In this document: positions 20,940 to 32,040 of the stretch, one piece after another | How the letters are laid out: every line of letters begins with the position of its first letter | Numbering within the stretch: the first letter of the stretch is position 1 | Assembly (NCBI GenBank): GCA_963854835.1 | Contig: OY978525.1 | Span: forward strand, 59,795,855 to 59,859,854 | Reading direction: 5' to 3' | DNA from: Megamerina dolium | Taxonomy: Eukaryota; Arthropoda; Insecta; Diptera; Megamerinidae | DNA length: 64,000 nt | Position numbers and translations under genes: made by a program | Notes under the pieces: generated by a model | Told to the model about the DNA's origin: nothing | The model's input: only the letters and a program-made list of their open reading frames with translations | Database searches by the model: none

Positions 20940-22590
20940 TCCGTTATGTGAGAAGTGGTAGCCGGCACCCCAATGAGTGCTAGACTGGATGCATTTGTGT
21001 CAGCCGTGTAGGCGCGGTTTATTTCGGATGGAACCGGTATTCCATCGAATTAATTTTTTTTATTTTTGTATTATTTATTTCCAGAAATTCCCACGAGTAG
21101 TCTGGAAGTAGAAGTCGCCCTTGGTAGAGCCAGGTTGCCTAGTTTAAAAGAGGAGGGCGGCAGGTATTCTGAGTTCGCATATTAGGGACCGTGCACTTCC
21201 ACGGCCATGCATCTATCGGCTTATGCTGTTCCACTCTTATGGAGCACCAAATGGATGCAAGCAAAAAAAAACTGCGCAGTGGTTACACTAGATGTGAAGA
21301 ACGCGTTCAACTCAGCAAAATGGCAGCACATTATGAGGGCTCTGCGGAGGAAGAAAATGCCGGCGTACCTGATACGCATAATAGGTAGCTATTTGTCCGA
21401 CAGGTTGCTACTGTACGACACAGACGAGGGACCCAGGAGTTACGTTGTGACAGGTGGAGTGCTGCAGGGGTCGGTACTTGGGTGTTGCTGTGTAACGTAC
21501 TCTAGGCCGGAGTGCTGCACTTTCCGCTGCTAGAGAAGTCTAGATAATTAGTTACGCAGACAACATAGTTGTAACGAAAATTAAGGAATGGCTTACGGCG
21601 ACGAAACTACAACTTGCGGGTGAAAAAACGGAGGCAGTGCTCAACACGAACAAAAAGAAGCTAGAGACGGAGAGCACTCCTGGCTAAAATTAACCAGTCT
21701 ACAGGCTGAGCGCTATGAGGGTCATATGCGCTTTCAGTACACTGTCGGACGAGGCTGCGGGTGTTATATCCGGCACCATGCCACCGCATATAATGGCATC
21801 AGTGCTGGACTGATTCTATAGCAGAACCAAGAGCCGTTCGATGTCTGTGCAGGCCGAACAAAAAGGGAGATGCATAAAAGTCTGTATGAATGGCAGCAGC
21901 TTTGTGACGCCGCAAGTAAGAGGAAGTGGACGCACACGCTAATCAAGAATGTCCAAACCTGGGTTGAGAGAAGTCACGATGAGACTGACTACTACCTGGC
22001 GCAGTTTTTGACCGATCACGGATGCCACAGCGAGTACCTCCTCAGGCTCGGCCATGACAATGCCACAGTTTGCTTGTTCTGCGATAGTGCCGGCGAGAAC
22101 GCAGGGCACATCTTTTTCTTCTGCCGGAGATTTGATGCGGAGAGAGCTGCCGTCGAAGAACTCTTTGGAGAGAGGATTACACCCGACAACATCGTGGGCC
22201 ATATGCTACAATCGAGGTTGGTGTGGTCATAAATGAAGGCGTGGTCAATAGCATCCCCTCAAAAGCTCAGAATGAAGGAGCGCCAGCGAAAAACTGCAAC
22301 CGCAGAAACGGTGAGTAGTATTGTTGAATGTGTATAGCCTTAATGGCTTAGTAGGACCTGCGACGTAATGCTTAACGGCGGTCCCGCAGGGCTGATAACT
22401 AGCTATAGAAAACTGAGTTAAAAGTTTAGTACGTAGGCTTCTGTTTCCCGAGCCCAGCATAGTAAGATAGTAGTGATTGGGCGTGGTCCCGAATGAGGTG
22501 TACCTTTAGCGAGCAGTATTAAACATACATACCGTTGGAGATAATGGTATATTGTGAAGATTCCCCTCCTAATTAAAAATAAAATAATAA
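20940..22590 (+). pseudogene. R1-clade non-LTR retrotransposon fragment, plus strand
   Basis: From about 21230, frames read [40 protein letters not shown] and YVVTGGVLQGSVLG, RT blocks 3-4. These are nearly the same as in the better copy at 61312-63049. YADD is degraded (SYADNIVVTKIKEWL) and a large deletion follows. From 21870, WQQLCDAASKRKWTHTLI and GETDYYLAQ-like DETDYYLAQFLTDHGCH, then CLFCDSAGENAGHIFFFC form the R1 C-terminal Cys/His domain. The 3' UTR (22240-22585) matches the other copy and ends in an A-rich tail before an ACAT repeat. The section 20940-21190 is non-coding and its origin is unclear. Confidence 0.75.
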
Positions 22591-22630
22591 AGAATATGTA
22601 TACACGTACATACATACATACATATATGTT
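22591..22630. repeat. (ACAT)n microsatellite at the R1-clade 3' junction
   Basis: TACACGTACATACATACATA follows the A-rich tail directly. Compare the AC/AT repeats around the second R1-clade copy. Confidence 0.75.
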
Positions 22631-22931
22631 TAAGTACTTAATGCCTGAACATTCTGCCCCGCGTTGGACAATTAGTTCAACTAAGTTTAATCTAAAACTA
22701 AGTTCTCAGCTGTTTGTTTTCATGTGTGTGGTTGAGGTATCAACCTTACTGAATTGGCTGGTACGAAGTCACTTGGTGGGTTGATGCTGCGTCTTTTCCA
22801 AACTAGCTGACTGCATGAAGATGGTAGTTTAAAGCTGTAATCTCATTAAGCTGAAGCAGTTTAGTTTTGGCTAATGCGTCTTGTAACACGGTGAGGTTTT
22901 TCATTTGTATTGCGTACTTGTTTTTATTCAC

Positions 22932-23153
22932 TTCATGCACTAAGGAATCTAGTCTTTCTTCTTTTGATAGTTGCAAGATTTTTGCCAGCCAGATTTTTTT
23001 GTGGAGGGTATCGTCGGGTGCCGTAACTCAGTGGTTAGTGTGTTCATGCACTAAGGAATCTAGTCTTTCTTCTTTTGATAGTTGCAAGATTTTTGCCAGC
23101 CAGATTTTTTTGTGGAGGATACCGTCGGGTGCCGTAGCTCAGTGGTTAGTGTG
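22932..23153. repeat. Two 111-bp tandem units, each with env sequence and a SINE head start
   Basis: Unit 1 (22932-23042) and unit 2 (23043-23153) both run from TTCATGCACTAAGGAATC to CTCAGTGGTTAGTGTG. Unit 2 continues into the full SINE. The unit therefore spans env sequence, the left target duplication and the first 23 or so bases of the SINE, so the duplication followed SINE insertion. Confidence 0.85.
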
Positions 23154-23480
23154 TTCGCCTTCTGATCTGTAGGTCGTGGTTCAATACCTGGCCGTTGCAT
23201 AACAAATTTTATCGAAAAGATTTTTCTTTCGAATGGTACCCACCTGTCGGCAAGCAATTGGCAATTCTTCTGACAGTAACAACTTGCCATGAAAAAGCTT
23301 CTAAAAAGAACTCTGTGACAAAGCTCAGAAAAAGTGATGTCACAAGTGTTCTGCCGTTCGGAACCGGCTAAAATAAGTAGGTCCATTCTAATACTGTCCA
23401 AAATTTAAGACGCACAACAGTAATAGAAGAGAAGGCCAATGAGCCCTTTGGGGCTTTAAGTGCCACATATTTATTTTTTT
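23131..23480 (+). mobile_element. tRNA-headed SINE with 11-bp target duplication
   Basis: The head has an A box (TAGCTCAGTGG, 23135-23145) and a B box (GGTTCAATACC, 23178-23188) with tRNA spacing. The body has no tRNA match and ends ATTTATTTTTTTTT. TATCGTCGGGT follows at 23482-23492. The same 11 bases precede the head (23009-23019 in tandem unit 1, with one change at 23120-23130 in unit 2). It would be transcribed by RNA polymerase III and moved by a non-LTR enzyme. Confidence 0.85.
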
Positions 23481-24809
23481 TTATCGTCGGGTTGCTTGAT
23501 ACTGACTGCTGTCTTTTCAAAGAGATAAATTTTTGCTTGAGGACACATTCGGGTGGGAGGGTTAATATTTCGGAGCCCTCAAAAACAACGAGATTACTTC
23601 CTTATTACACATAGAAATTGCTCGTGAGGATGCCGGGAAGGGAAGGTTTTTGTGATACAATGGTGTTGTTATCTATTCGTCTTAATTTACAATTTTGGCG
23701 TGTATTGTTGTTGAACAGGCCAATCTTGCACTTACATATTAGGGATCCATAGTCGTATCGGAGTTGTACGTATATGTACGCGTCTTGCCTTAAGAGGTAG
23801 CATGAGTTCAATTTGTCATCGTTGAATAGAATATACTGTTTACGGATAGCATTCATGGCCAAAATGAAGAGCATGTTTCTAATACCACTATTGTTTTATT
23901 CACCCAATTTGAAATTGGAGCTAGTCTCAAGAGTTCAAATTGGTCATGTTCCACAAGGGGTAATGTTATTTTAAATACAATGTGATCCCTTCATTAATTG
24001 GCAAATGCAATCTAATTCTTTCAATTTCTGTTTGTAGCTGATCAGGGGTTAACAACAATGGATGTAGTTTGCTATGGTAAGTATGTGTCGGAACATCCAG
24101 TATGACTGCCTGTGTTCTTTGAAGTTCAGTTTTCATTAGAGTCAGTTGCATGGATAACGCATTAAACAGATGTAGTAGCTCTAATTGATGATCTTCATGG
24201 TTTATTTGGTTCCAAATTTGAGTTATTTGGTTGTTGATTTGGTCAAAACTTGCCTTAGCTGTTATTTGGCCCTGTTTGATGTTTATTGTAGAATCAATAA
24301 TGGATGTTTGATTTCTGAATAGGTACAACAAGTTGAATTCATTTTCCTTAAGGCTTACTATCGTTTTTAACATCTTCTTGTACTGTAGTACTCAGAATCA
24401 AGCACTCCAAATAGTGAATGTGCGATGCCTCCAACGAAATTCATTGCGCCTCTTCTGACACGACTGCCTGTAAATAGCTTGTCATCCAAACACAACTCTT
24501 TATGTAGTCGTTCGAAATTGTTAGTTAATTGACTACAGGTGCCACTTTGTTTCCAAAATAGTATATTATTAAATTACAGTCAGCGGATGAAATGGCAGCT
24601 CTTCCTATGCCTTCAAGTGGATGCCAAGTTGTGATCCAAAACGGTTGATTTGTATTAGAGAGCCCGTTATGATTCCGCAATTATGATGTCGCAATTCCTT
24701 GATAGATGTTGCCTTTTGTTCCATTGTCCTTGCATACTGATAATGCCTTTGAGTATGGGTCGTGGCCATTTTGACAATGCAGAAATAGTGGCTCATAAAA
24801 CCATAGGTT

Positions 24810-25800
24810 ACAGGCTGTTATAGGCTCTTTGGTGATAGACCCCGTGATAACACATCAGCGGGATTGTGTTATGAACTTACATAATGCCATTGTTCTGCAA
24901 TGGAATTTTCCTGGATGACAGATACACGATTTGCTACAAACGTTTGGTGCGGTTATGAAGGTGAATTTATCCATGCCAACACGATCTGTGAATCAGTCCA
25001 GAAGTACGTAAGCACATCTAATTTTGGGTCTGCTTTGAACCTCGTGGTCAGTTAAGCACCTAATACCGACGCAAAGAGTTCAAGAGGAGGAAAGGTTTGT
25101 CGCTTTAACGGTGCCACTCACGACTTTGCACACAACAGTCTTACAATTACTCGCCCATCCTTCAATACTAATCTGATGTAGACCGAGGCACCACATGCCT
25201 TTTCTGAAGCATCAAAGAATACGTGAAGTTGAATTGTTTTTGGAATGTGACGCAAAAATTTTAAATCATCCAGTTCACTGCGCAACCGTATCCATCTTGT
25301 ACGCTGGTAAGGCGTCATCCCAACTTATTACCAAAGTTCCTGGACAAACATCTTGGATGTTACTATGATTGGTGCAACAATTCCGAAAGGATCGAAAAGT
25401 CTGGCTAAATCTGAAGTGATAGATCGCTTTGTGACTACCTTTATTGAATTTAGTCTTGCCTTAAAGAAAAAGTGGTCAGATTTTGATAGCCATAATAATC
25501 CCAACGTTTTAGTTCAATAGTTATTGGTATTGGTGTAGTCTATCTCTACTTCTTGGCTGGCTCGAGGAATGCTTTGTAGCAGTTGTGGATGATTTGCACA
25601 TCATTTGCGTAAGTTGAAACCATGCTTCTTTAAGATGTGTATAAGTTGCTGTTGTGCTGTGATGGCCGTTATCAGACTGTCTGAACCCTCTAGTACATCG
25701 TCAAGATAGAAATTGTTCTGCAGAATTTGAGCTCCCAATGGACCATCATTAGCATTTTCGATCGCGATACGTCCTGCATCAAGCAGGAAGTCAACTTTCC
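24810..25800 (-). pseudogene. Roo-like BEL pol: RT palm, connection and RNase H
   Basis: The minus reading from 25800 gives LLDAGRIAIENANDGPLG, NNFYLDDVLEGSDSLITA with a Y-L-D-D catalytic pair, KKHGFNLRK, TKTLGLLWLSKSDHFFFK and DLARLFDPFGIVAP. These are palm, thumb and connection of a BEL RT. RNase H follows: LRSELDDLKFLRHIPKTIQL, HVFFDASEKACGASVYIRL with the first Asp, LLCAKS, FWTDSQIVLAWI with another, and a tail ADVLSRGLS. Fingers and upstream palm are missing, joined to protease by deletion. After the RNase H tail, env-like sequence starts with no integrase between. Stops and frame shifts occur throughout. Confidence 0.75.
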
Positions 25801-25821
25801 CTTGTTGATGAAATTCTGGAT

Positions 25822-26304
25822 CTACAGTGAGGCGTCAATTGGGAGTATGGACAACCTTTTGATGAGGCGCACGGAGACAATATTTATTTGTACACCGGAG
25901 TCTAATATTGCTCTGAATTCACCTGATCTTCCGTTAGCTGTCGTAATTATCATTTTTGCCGTCGCTAATAAGATGTAACCTTTGCGAGCTGGCAAGGTGT
26001 TAGCCGATGCTGATGTTACTGCTATTTTAGAATCAGTTAGCCTTATCGCTGTGTTGGGTGCCGATGATTGGTTCGATTTTGGAACGTCGCATCTGCTGTC
26101 TAAGTGCACAAATGAATTGTTTTTCTTGTCGCACTTAGTGCAGGATCTTGATCTTGAAAAATTTCTTGCAGAAATACAAAGGATGGGAACTGATACTGCA
26201 TAATTTGCATGCATTATTGAACTTCTGCGTGGTTGCAGCTGTAGTAAATGCTCTTTGTGATATTCCTTTGTGCCCGATAGATTCCATTGGTTAGAATTGT
26301 GCAT
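25822..26304 (-). pseudogene. Roo-like BEL zinc knuckle and protease
   Basis: A 160-codon frame. RSRSCTKCDKKNNSFVHLDS is a CxxC...H zinc-knuckle remnant of Gag. YILLATAKMIITTANGRSGE and FRAILDSGVQINIVSVRLIK give the BEL-type protease with D-S-G in place of D-T-G, followed by the 'S.R.ikrL' helix. The protease breaks off after about 40 residues and runs into RT palm sequence, a deletion. The retroviral-type aspartic protease would mature the particle. It is incomplete here. Confidence 0.7.
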
Positions 26305-26426
26305 CGAGGAAGGTCAAAAAGTGTTTGATGTGTTTAATGAGTGTAAAAATTCCTCTGTTGTGTCATGTAGCTGTTTAATGCCTGCAGCTGACTAAGAGGC
26401 ACAAGGTTGATCTAGTAGCTGTTGTA

Positions 26427-26900
26427 TTAACAAAGCGACAAGAATCCGTTGATTGTTGTATCTTTCTTGCAATAGTTTCCAAGCAGTTTTGTAAATTTCA
26501 GCTGTGGCTGAAATGGCTGATCATTGTTCAACTTCCCCTCCCTCGTTAGATTTGAGGTACCACATCTTTTGTATAGAAGAAAGTTGTTGCTTGTCACTCG
26601 CCACTTTCGGTAATCTCCATTAAATTTTGGAAGACTAATTTTTGGCAGTAGTAGATTACTATTTTGAGCAGATCCGAAGTTTTGTGGTACATTATTAGAC
26701 GTCAAAGCAAAATTGTTGATTACCATTTCTTTAAGATTCTTGTATGAGTCCATGTCGTATCCTTCTTTCAAAGGATCTTGAACCGATTCCCATATTGTGA
26801 AATACAGATCTTGAATCTGCCCCCAAAGTGTTTCTTTTAGCTTCATATTCGCAGCAGTCGGATTTTGAATGAGTAATCCTTTCAGCGATTGCATCGTCAC
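26427..26900 (-). pseudogene. Roo-like BEL gag (DUF1759 start)
   Basis: The frame starts MTMQSLKGLLIQNPTAAN and includes LWGQIQDLYFTIWESVQDPL. It then reads LLPKISLPKFNGDYRKWRV, the 'lP.i.lP.F.G....W..F...F' signature opening the DUF1759 Gag domain. FTKLLGNYCKKDTTINGFLS marks an early end by shift. The rest of DUF1759 is lost between 26427 and 26304. The capsid protein would package element RNA. Orientation and position at the 5' end of the element fit. Confidence 0.7.
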
Positions 26901-26930
26901 AGTTTATATTTTAACCGAAGGAATTGTTGA

Positions 26931-27387
26931 GGAGAGATGTGCTGTTGTGTCGCTGGTTCTGTTGTTTATCATTTTCTTCTAATGATCAAAATCCATTGTC
27001 ATTATAAATACAGTAGCTGAAATATTTTATTCGGTTGTGGTTGCATAGCTATTATTGTTGATGTCTCTTTGCTACATCGCGCTGGCTAGGTACGCCAAAG
27101 TTATTGGTTGTAAATTTTATTGTTTTGTAAGTTTGTTATGGGTACTCGCTGTACTGGGCCTGTTTTGTTTTATTTGTTCTTTACTGTCTTAAGGATAGTT
27201 TTGTGTCATAATTTTCTTGGTTGTTACTGTAGTTAATGCTGTTAATGTTGCTGCGTTGGCATCTCTAGAAATTTCACTGTATGCGTTGATATTGGATTCT
27301 GGTGGACATACTGCTGCTCTCTTGTGTTTGTATGGGAATTACCAGATTCTTTTTCAATAATAGATCACTTACATCTACTATATATAT
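26931..27387. other. Non-coding stretch with no recognised element
   Basis: I see no coding. GT-rich text on the plus strand with scattered GTTGTTGTT-like runs. It may contain the leader or LTR of the roo-like element, but no repeat partner is in the window. Confidence 0.3.
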
Positions 27388-27833
27388 TCTAACGAGTATC
27401 GATAGTTGGTTACTCATCACTATTGTGACTGACACTATTGGCAGCATCGAAACGAATGTCAACAAAAAGAAATAAGCGATAACCAGAACAAGCCAACGAG
27501 AAAGGAAGAGAAGAATCTCGATAAAGGAAGATTCTGGGGTGTTGCCAACAGAGTATAAATAGAGCCAGTGTTGAGAAGTGACAATTTTTTGATCCCGAAC
27601 GTGATTGCAGAAACATCGATACAGAGGCAAAAGTTGCAAGTACATTTAAGTGTTATTGTAGTTATTGTAAATAGTTGACAGTAAGCAGAGTTGATTGTAC
27701 ATAGAGATTATTAAATAAATTGTTGCTGTATATAGTTGTATAAAAAAGTCGTTGCCGTTATTATTAACAGACTCCAGTGATCGAACAAGGTAATTCAAAT
27801 AGAATTAAACGCACACAGAATAAAAACGTAACA
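27388..27833 (+). repeat. SAP-gypsy LTR (isolated 5' LTR with primer site)
   Basis: 446 bp starting TCTAACGAGTATCGATAG (first G mutated) and ending AAAAACGTAACA, then ATTGGTGTCAGAAATGG, the family's primer site. Internal sequence stops after about 25 bp (near 27860), so only the 5' end of this copy survives. TATATAT precedes it. Confidence 0.9.
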
Positions 27834-27861
27834 ATTGGTGTCAGAAATGGAATTCTGTAAA

Positions 27862-28985
27862 CTAACTAAAATTATGTGATATTCCCAACGTTCCATCACA
27901 ATTTGTTGAGTCGCGAGGTATAGCAATTTCACAGCAAATCAGTGTGTCTTTTCTTTTTAATCGACGATGCCCCGTGCTCAGCAACAATTGCCTAGCAAGG
28001 GGATTCGGATGATTGTGTAATTTTTGAGCTGATGACTTTATAAAACTGGTATCTGCCCCAGAGTCTACAAGTAAAATGAGTTTTCCATTTTTTGCTTCCT
28101 CACACGGAAACTCAATGAACACATCATCTACATCAGAGACTCCCAAACAGTAGCCATATTTGTTATTACTGGATGGGAAAGATGGTTCAACCATCTTACT
28201 ATCTAACGTGTAGGGTGTGTCAACAATCTCTAACGACGCATGACTGACACCTTCCATTTCAACTGGCCTACCTTTAGCAAAATTTTGGGGTTCCCGGTTT
28301 ATTGGCCGTCCCTGGGCCCCCGTAGTTTCCCTGGGTTTTTTCCCATTCTTTGTGTTTATAACAGTCGGCGATCCTGTGTCCCGGCTTCTTACAGAAAAAA
28401 CACTTGGGCTCAGAATTTCCGCGATTAGGGCCTTTGCTTTCTTGACCTCCCTTACTAGGTGCAGGTGTTTGATTGCCTTTTCCTTGTGACCTGTTGTTGC
28501 TGAAAGGTATGCATAACAAATTTAACTCATATCCATATTTTTTACACTTTATGCAATAGGCCATATTTTTTCTTTTAATACAGTCGTCTGTAGTGTGGCC
28601 CTTTTTGTCACAGAAGGAGTAGGTAGGAACTTTCCTTTGGCTATTTTGGGGACTTACGTTATTATTTTTGTATTTCTTCATTCCGAGTGGCATCTTGTCA
28701 TTTCCGTTTTTGTGAAATGCCACTGTATTACTGGCTTCAGTCTGGTGAACGTCGTTTGAATATAATGCTCCCATATTAAACTGATTGAATCGCTGTCCTC
28801 TTTCGAACAGAATACTCGTGTTTACGGCCTCCTCTACTAATTCATCTAACGTGCCCGTCTTACATAGCATATGAGTTTTTAACAAAGGGTCTTAAAGGCC
28901 TGATATAAAAGATGTCCTCGCATGCCCCTCTAGCTCTTTTAACAACGCTTGGTCTCCGTTCAATCGAAAACATGTTTTTTGTGCT
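27862..28985 (-). pseudogene. Ty3/gypsy gag zinc knuckles and protease (another family)
   Basis: Reading minus from 28985: LEGHARTSFISGL, then LLKTHMLCKTGTLDELVEEA and a nucleocapsid part with YSFCDKKGHTTDDC, MAYCIKCKKYG and PKCFFCKKPGHRIADC, the last a proper CCHC knuckle. After a frame change near 28260 comes GKLILLVDSGADTSFIKSSA, the protease active site (D-S-G in place of D-T-G). Later lines (RRLKRKDTLICCEI) keep protease character until 27862. The CCHC pattern differs from the SAP-gypsy family and from the 412-like element, so this is a third Ty3/gypsy-type lineage. Pol is missing. Confidence 0.75.
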
Positions 28986-29273
28986 ACTGTATATTTCTTT
29001 TAAAAATCAATAAATCACTAAAAAATCACGTTTCAAAGTGAAAAATTTTGAAATGATTTACTATTCAAACAGTGAGGAATTGAGTTCCCCATGCACGGGT
29101 TTAGGTAGTAAAAACCACTATATAAATACACAGGTAGTTGCACTATTTCTTTTTTCGGCCATGTTAACTACTTGACGTTCAATCGAAAACATGTTTTTTG
29201 TGCTACTGTATATTTCTTTTAAAAATCACTAAATCACTAAAAAATCACGTTTCAAAGTGAAAAATTTTGAAAT
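28957..29273. repeat. 98-bp direct repeat pair (28957-29054, 29176-29273)
   Basis: Both copies begin CGTTCAATCGAAAACATG and end TGAAAAATTTTGAAAT with one or two differences. The spacer contains CACTATATAAATACACAGG. The pair may be ends or a duplication of a decayed DNA element next to the THAP-like remnant. Confidence 0.75.
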
Positions 29274-29298
29274 TGAATTGAAAGTGAATTTAATACAA

Positions 29299-29490
29299 TG
29301 ATCTGCTTATTTCCAAATTGCGCAAATACAAAGCATTTATGCAAACGCAAGGTTTTTGTTACAAAAGGCATGTAACGCCATCGATGAGGAGCTGCCGAAA
29401 AAACCTTTGTATGCTCGGCCCATTTTGCGTCTGGCGATAAAAAAAAAATTGGCAAAAAACTTTGTAACTTTGAAAATATACTTACATTGT
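29299..29490 (+). pseudogene. THAP zinc-finger remnant
   Basis: The plus frame from ATG 29299 reads MICLFPNCANTKHLCKRKVF, two stops, then EKTFVCSAHFASGDKKKIG. A C..P.C near the start and C..HF in the F-V-C-S-x-H-F context are the THAP (C2CH) signature used by P-element and related transposases, and by some host proteins. It has internal stops and lacks the central Trp. It lies just after a 98-bp repeat, suggesting a decayed DNA transposon. Confidence 0.45.
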
Positions 29491-29519
29491 TATTTTGCGA
29501 ACGTTTAATTCTACTCGAA

Positions 29520-29850
29520 TCAACACTGTTCAATCACTGGATTCTGTCATTAATAATCGCTTTTTTTTTGTTCTAACTATATTCAATAATAATTTATTTA
29601 ATCAACTATTTACAATCATTCTTTAATTTAACTTGCTATCTTGTGATGTTGATCACTTGATGGTGTTATGTGGCCTCTATGACTTTCGAATTTGAATTGC
29701 TTAATTTGTTAACAAACTAGCCCCATTTATACTCTGTGGCAACGCTTCAGAATCTTCCTTTATCGTAGTCGAGTTTCTTCTGTTTCTTTCTCATTGGCTT
29801 GTTCTAGTTCTTGCCTATTCCTTTTTGTTGACAATCTGGTGGTTATGGGA
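29520..29850 (-). repeat. Diverged LTR fragment related to the SAP-gypsy LTR
   Basis: CAATCACTGGATTCTGTCAT, ATTTATACTCTGTGGCAACG and AGAATCTTCCTTTATCG occur in the order seen in the reversed LTRs at 45592 and 50225, at lower identity. The outer ends are not clear. No internal sequence adjoins. Confidence 0.65.
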
Positions 29851-30263
29851 CGAGGGCGGTCCCAGAACCACCCGACCTGACATATAGATGGTGGCAGTAG
29901 TTTGAAAACAATTATTTTGGTGAAAAGTGGCAACCTTATAAAACATGTGTTTTAAATTTCAAGGCGCCACGTTGTTTAGTATTTTTTTTTTGAGCCATCG
30001 AAGGTTAGCGAAACCAGTGAAAAATCGAAAATGTTTTCTACACCAAAGTTGCTGAATTGCATTTTTGCGATCTTGCTAAAGTGCATAGCCCCTTTTAGCT
30101 GTATCTCTTTTTTTTTTTGCATTCCTTTCCGCTACTCTTACTCTTACATTTATACAGAGTGTTTTTAGCAACTTGCTTTTTGGCAACACTGTTTTTGGCA
30201 GCTCAGCTGTTTTCGTGTAACATGTTACTGTCAAACAAATTCAGTTTGGTCTATAATTTAACC
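29851..30263. other. Non-coding stretch with no recognised element
   Basis: Poly-T runs at 29980 and 30110 and no coding. The part after 30160 (GAGTGTTTTTAGCAACTTG) may be the 5' end of the mariner-like remnant that follows. Confidence 0.3.
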
Positions 30264-30600
30264 ATGAATCGACTTACAAACGAACAACCCTTGCAGATTG
30301 TTGAATATTATTATCAAAATTCATGCTCGGTTCATTTATTCATTCATTTTGTGCTCAGTTTTGGCTACCTTCTGAAGCGGCTAATCGGAATCATGTGATA
30401 AAATTTCGCAGCTGTATCCGCCAGTAATGCTGATGACTTTGAATTATGGATATGTTGGAGAGTATGCCAAAATTGAACCCAGCATATAAACCATTTGAGG
30501 CGCAGCGACCGTCAACATTTCCACGAAATCATCTTTAAATATTGAATTATATAGATCGTTCTAACGACTCAAATAAAGATTTAATACACATCTCTAAATT
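30264..30600 (+). pseudogene. Mariner-like (DUF4817-type) transposase, internally deleted
   Basis: MNRLTNEQPLQIVEYYYQNS resembles the DUF4817 helix-turn-helix start of a mariner-related transposase group (L-T-x-x-Q-x-x-x-I-V-x-x-Y-x-x-N). A few codons later a shifted frame has NFAAVSAS and, near 30505, RRSDRQHFHEIIFKY, resembling the family's C-terminal 'R...GgH...iiF' ending. The whole DDE core between them is missing. This is a remnant of about 340 bp from a gene of about 1 kb. Terminal repeats were not resolved. Confidence 0.5.
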
Positions 30601-30609
30601 TTATGTGTT

Positions 30610-32040
30610 TTTTTTAATCAAATCCGAAGGCTCTTAAAATTCATCCTGTATTTTCTGCTTTTGAATTGGGGAACGATATAATCTTTAGCGTATTTTAAAA
30701 ACGCGTTTCTAGCTATCTCGATACGGCACCTTATTTCTTTATCCGGGCTGCAGGAATGATCTAGCCAGTATCCCAAATATTTAAAACAACTCACACGTTC
30801 GATAGGTTGATCGCTAATCTCCACGAATGCGTTCAAATGCGGATTTTGTGCTCTATTGACAATCATGAATTATGTTTTTTCTACATTTATATTTAATCCA
30901 AAAAATTGTTTTTCTTATTAACATTGTTGATCAAACACTGCAAATCATCCAAGTCGTCGTATAAAAGCGTTGTGTCGTCAGCATATCTGACGTTATTTAT
31001 GTATTGTCTATTAACTTTAATTCCTTTCTGGATATCGCCAATCGCTTCTTGAAAAATGAATTCTGATTAGATGTTAAATAACAGCGGGAACAATATACAT
31101 CCTTGCCGTACTCCACGATTTATGGCAATATCATTTGTAATAATGATGTTGGCGTTACTTAGCTACTTGGTTCCAATACAAATTTTCGATACATTGTATA
31201 TCTTTTCCATCAATATTTAATTTTTTAAATATTTCCATTAAGGTGTTATGCTGTACTCTATCAAAAGCATTTTCATAATCCATAAAACACATAAATACAT
31301 CCTTGTTCACATCTCTGCAATTCTGTACAAGAATTTGTATGCAAAATAATGCCTCTCTTGTGCCCATGGCATCTCTGAAGCCAAACTGCGAACGACTCAT
31401 TGCTGATTCGCATCTTTTGTAGATATTTTTATGGATGACTTTGAGAAATATTTGAAGAATATGGTTTATGAGACTGATAATCCTAAATTCTTTCATTTCT
31501 TGCCCGTTTTTTGGTATGGCTATAAAAATCGATTTTAATCAATCAATTGGGTATACTCCCGTGTCAGAAATTGTATTAAAGAGGATTTCAAGAAAGCTTA
31601 TATTATCCTCATCGATTAATTTTATAATCTTAATTTTAGCATCTTCTGGATATACGAATAAAACTGTTCCACTTCTTCGTCGCTCTTATCAAGTATTGGA
31701 GCATATTTTGAATTATATTTAGTTTTACTGGTTTAACATCGAATCTTAGTAACATTACTCTGTCGGAATGGGATCCGAATTCGGTTACCGAACAAACATA
31801 TTTCTTTGAAACAATAACTCCAACACCCCTTCTATGTCTATTAGCGTAATTTCCGGAATAAAACATCGCCGCTTCCTCTGTTATAAATCTTCCACGGCCT
31901 GGCCACCAAGATTCACTGATACCTAAGATGTAAAGTTGTAATCTATTCATTTCTTTCACTACATTTTCCAACTTTTCTGCTTCCAACAAACTTTGCACAT
32001 TCTTTGTGCCTATATTAAGTGTAGTTTTAGATTTATTCTA
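30610..32040 (-). pseudogene. Non-LTR retrotransposon (endonuclease-RT type, clade uncertain), decayed
   Basis: Minus order: endonuclease start (TKNVQSLLEAEKLENVVKEM, ILGISESWWPG with the Glu, RRGVGVIVSKKYVCSV; 32030-31740), a deletion, RT (FRIISLINHILQIFLKVIHK, SQFGFRDAMGTREALF, FMCFMDYENAFDRVQHNTL; 31496-31155) and a degraded YADD region near 31000 (VRYADDTTLLYDDLDDLQ). The thumb is FKYLGYWLDHSCSPDKEIRC (30866-30618). It lies beside the 3' end of SAP-gypsy copy 2. It differs from the RTE copies A-C (no WLGHVERM tail visible). Several stops and deletions make it inactive. Confidence 0.7.

Larger units (their letters stand above)
22640..24800 (-). pseudogene. Envelope-like region of the roo-like element, broken
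   Basis: From about 24790 the minus strand follows straight on from RNase H. The best open piece (24373-23966) contains LLYLFRNQTSIIDSTINIKQ, QINNQITQIWNQINHEDHQL and LLLTPDQLQTEIERIRLHLP, heptad-rich text like the ectodomain of insect retrovirus-type envelope proteins. A second piece (23874-23605, NDDKLNSCYLLRQDAYIYVQ) and LTLPPECVLKQ near 23520 continue it. Beyond the SINE, NLTVLQDALAKTKLLQLNEI near 22850 resembles a late helical segment. Such proteins would mediate membrane fusion. Here stops, the SINE and the duplication destroy it. Assignment rests on pattern and position. Confidence 0.5.
22640..26930 (-). mobile_element. Roo-like BEL/Pao element with env remnant
   Basis: The minus strand reads gag (26900-26427), zinc/protease (26304-25822), RT palm and RNase H (25800-24810) and env-like sequence (24800-22640). 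The RT fingers and the whole integrase are deleted. A SINE and a tandem duplication interrupt the env part. LTRs are not recognised. The 26931-27387 stretch beyond gag has no recognisable coding and may be its leader. Confidence 0.7.

Noticed and set aside
23131..23200. A functional tRNA gene
   Set aside because: A and B boxes are present, but the sequence continues into a non-tRNA body with a T-rich tail and target duplications, so it is a SINE head.
28957..29273. LTRs of a small element or a CRISPR-like array
   Set aside because: Only two 98-bp direct repeats without TG/CA ends, primer site or regular spacers.
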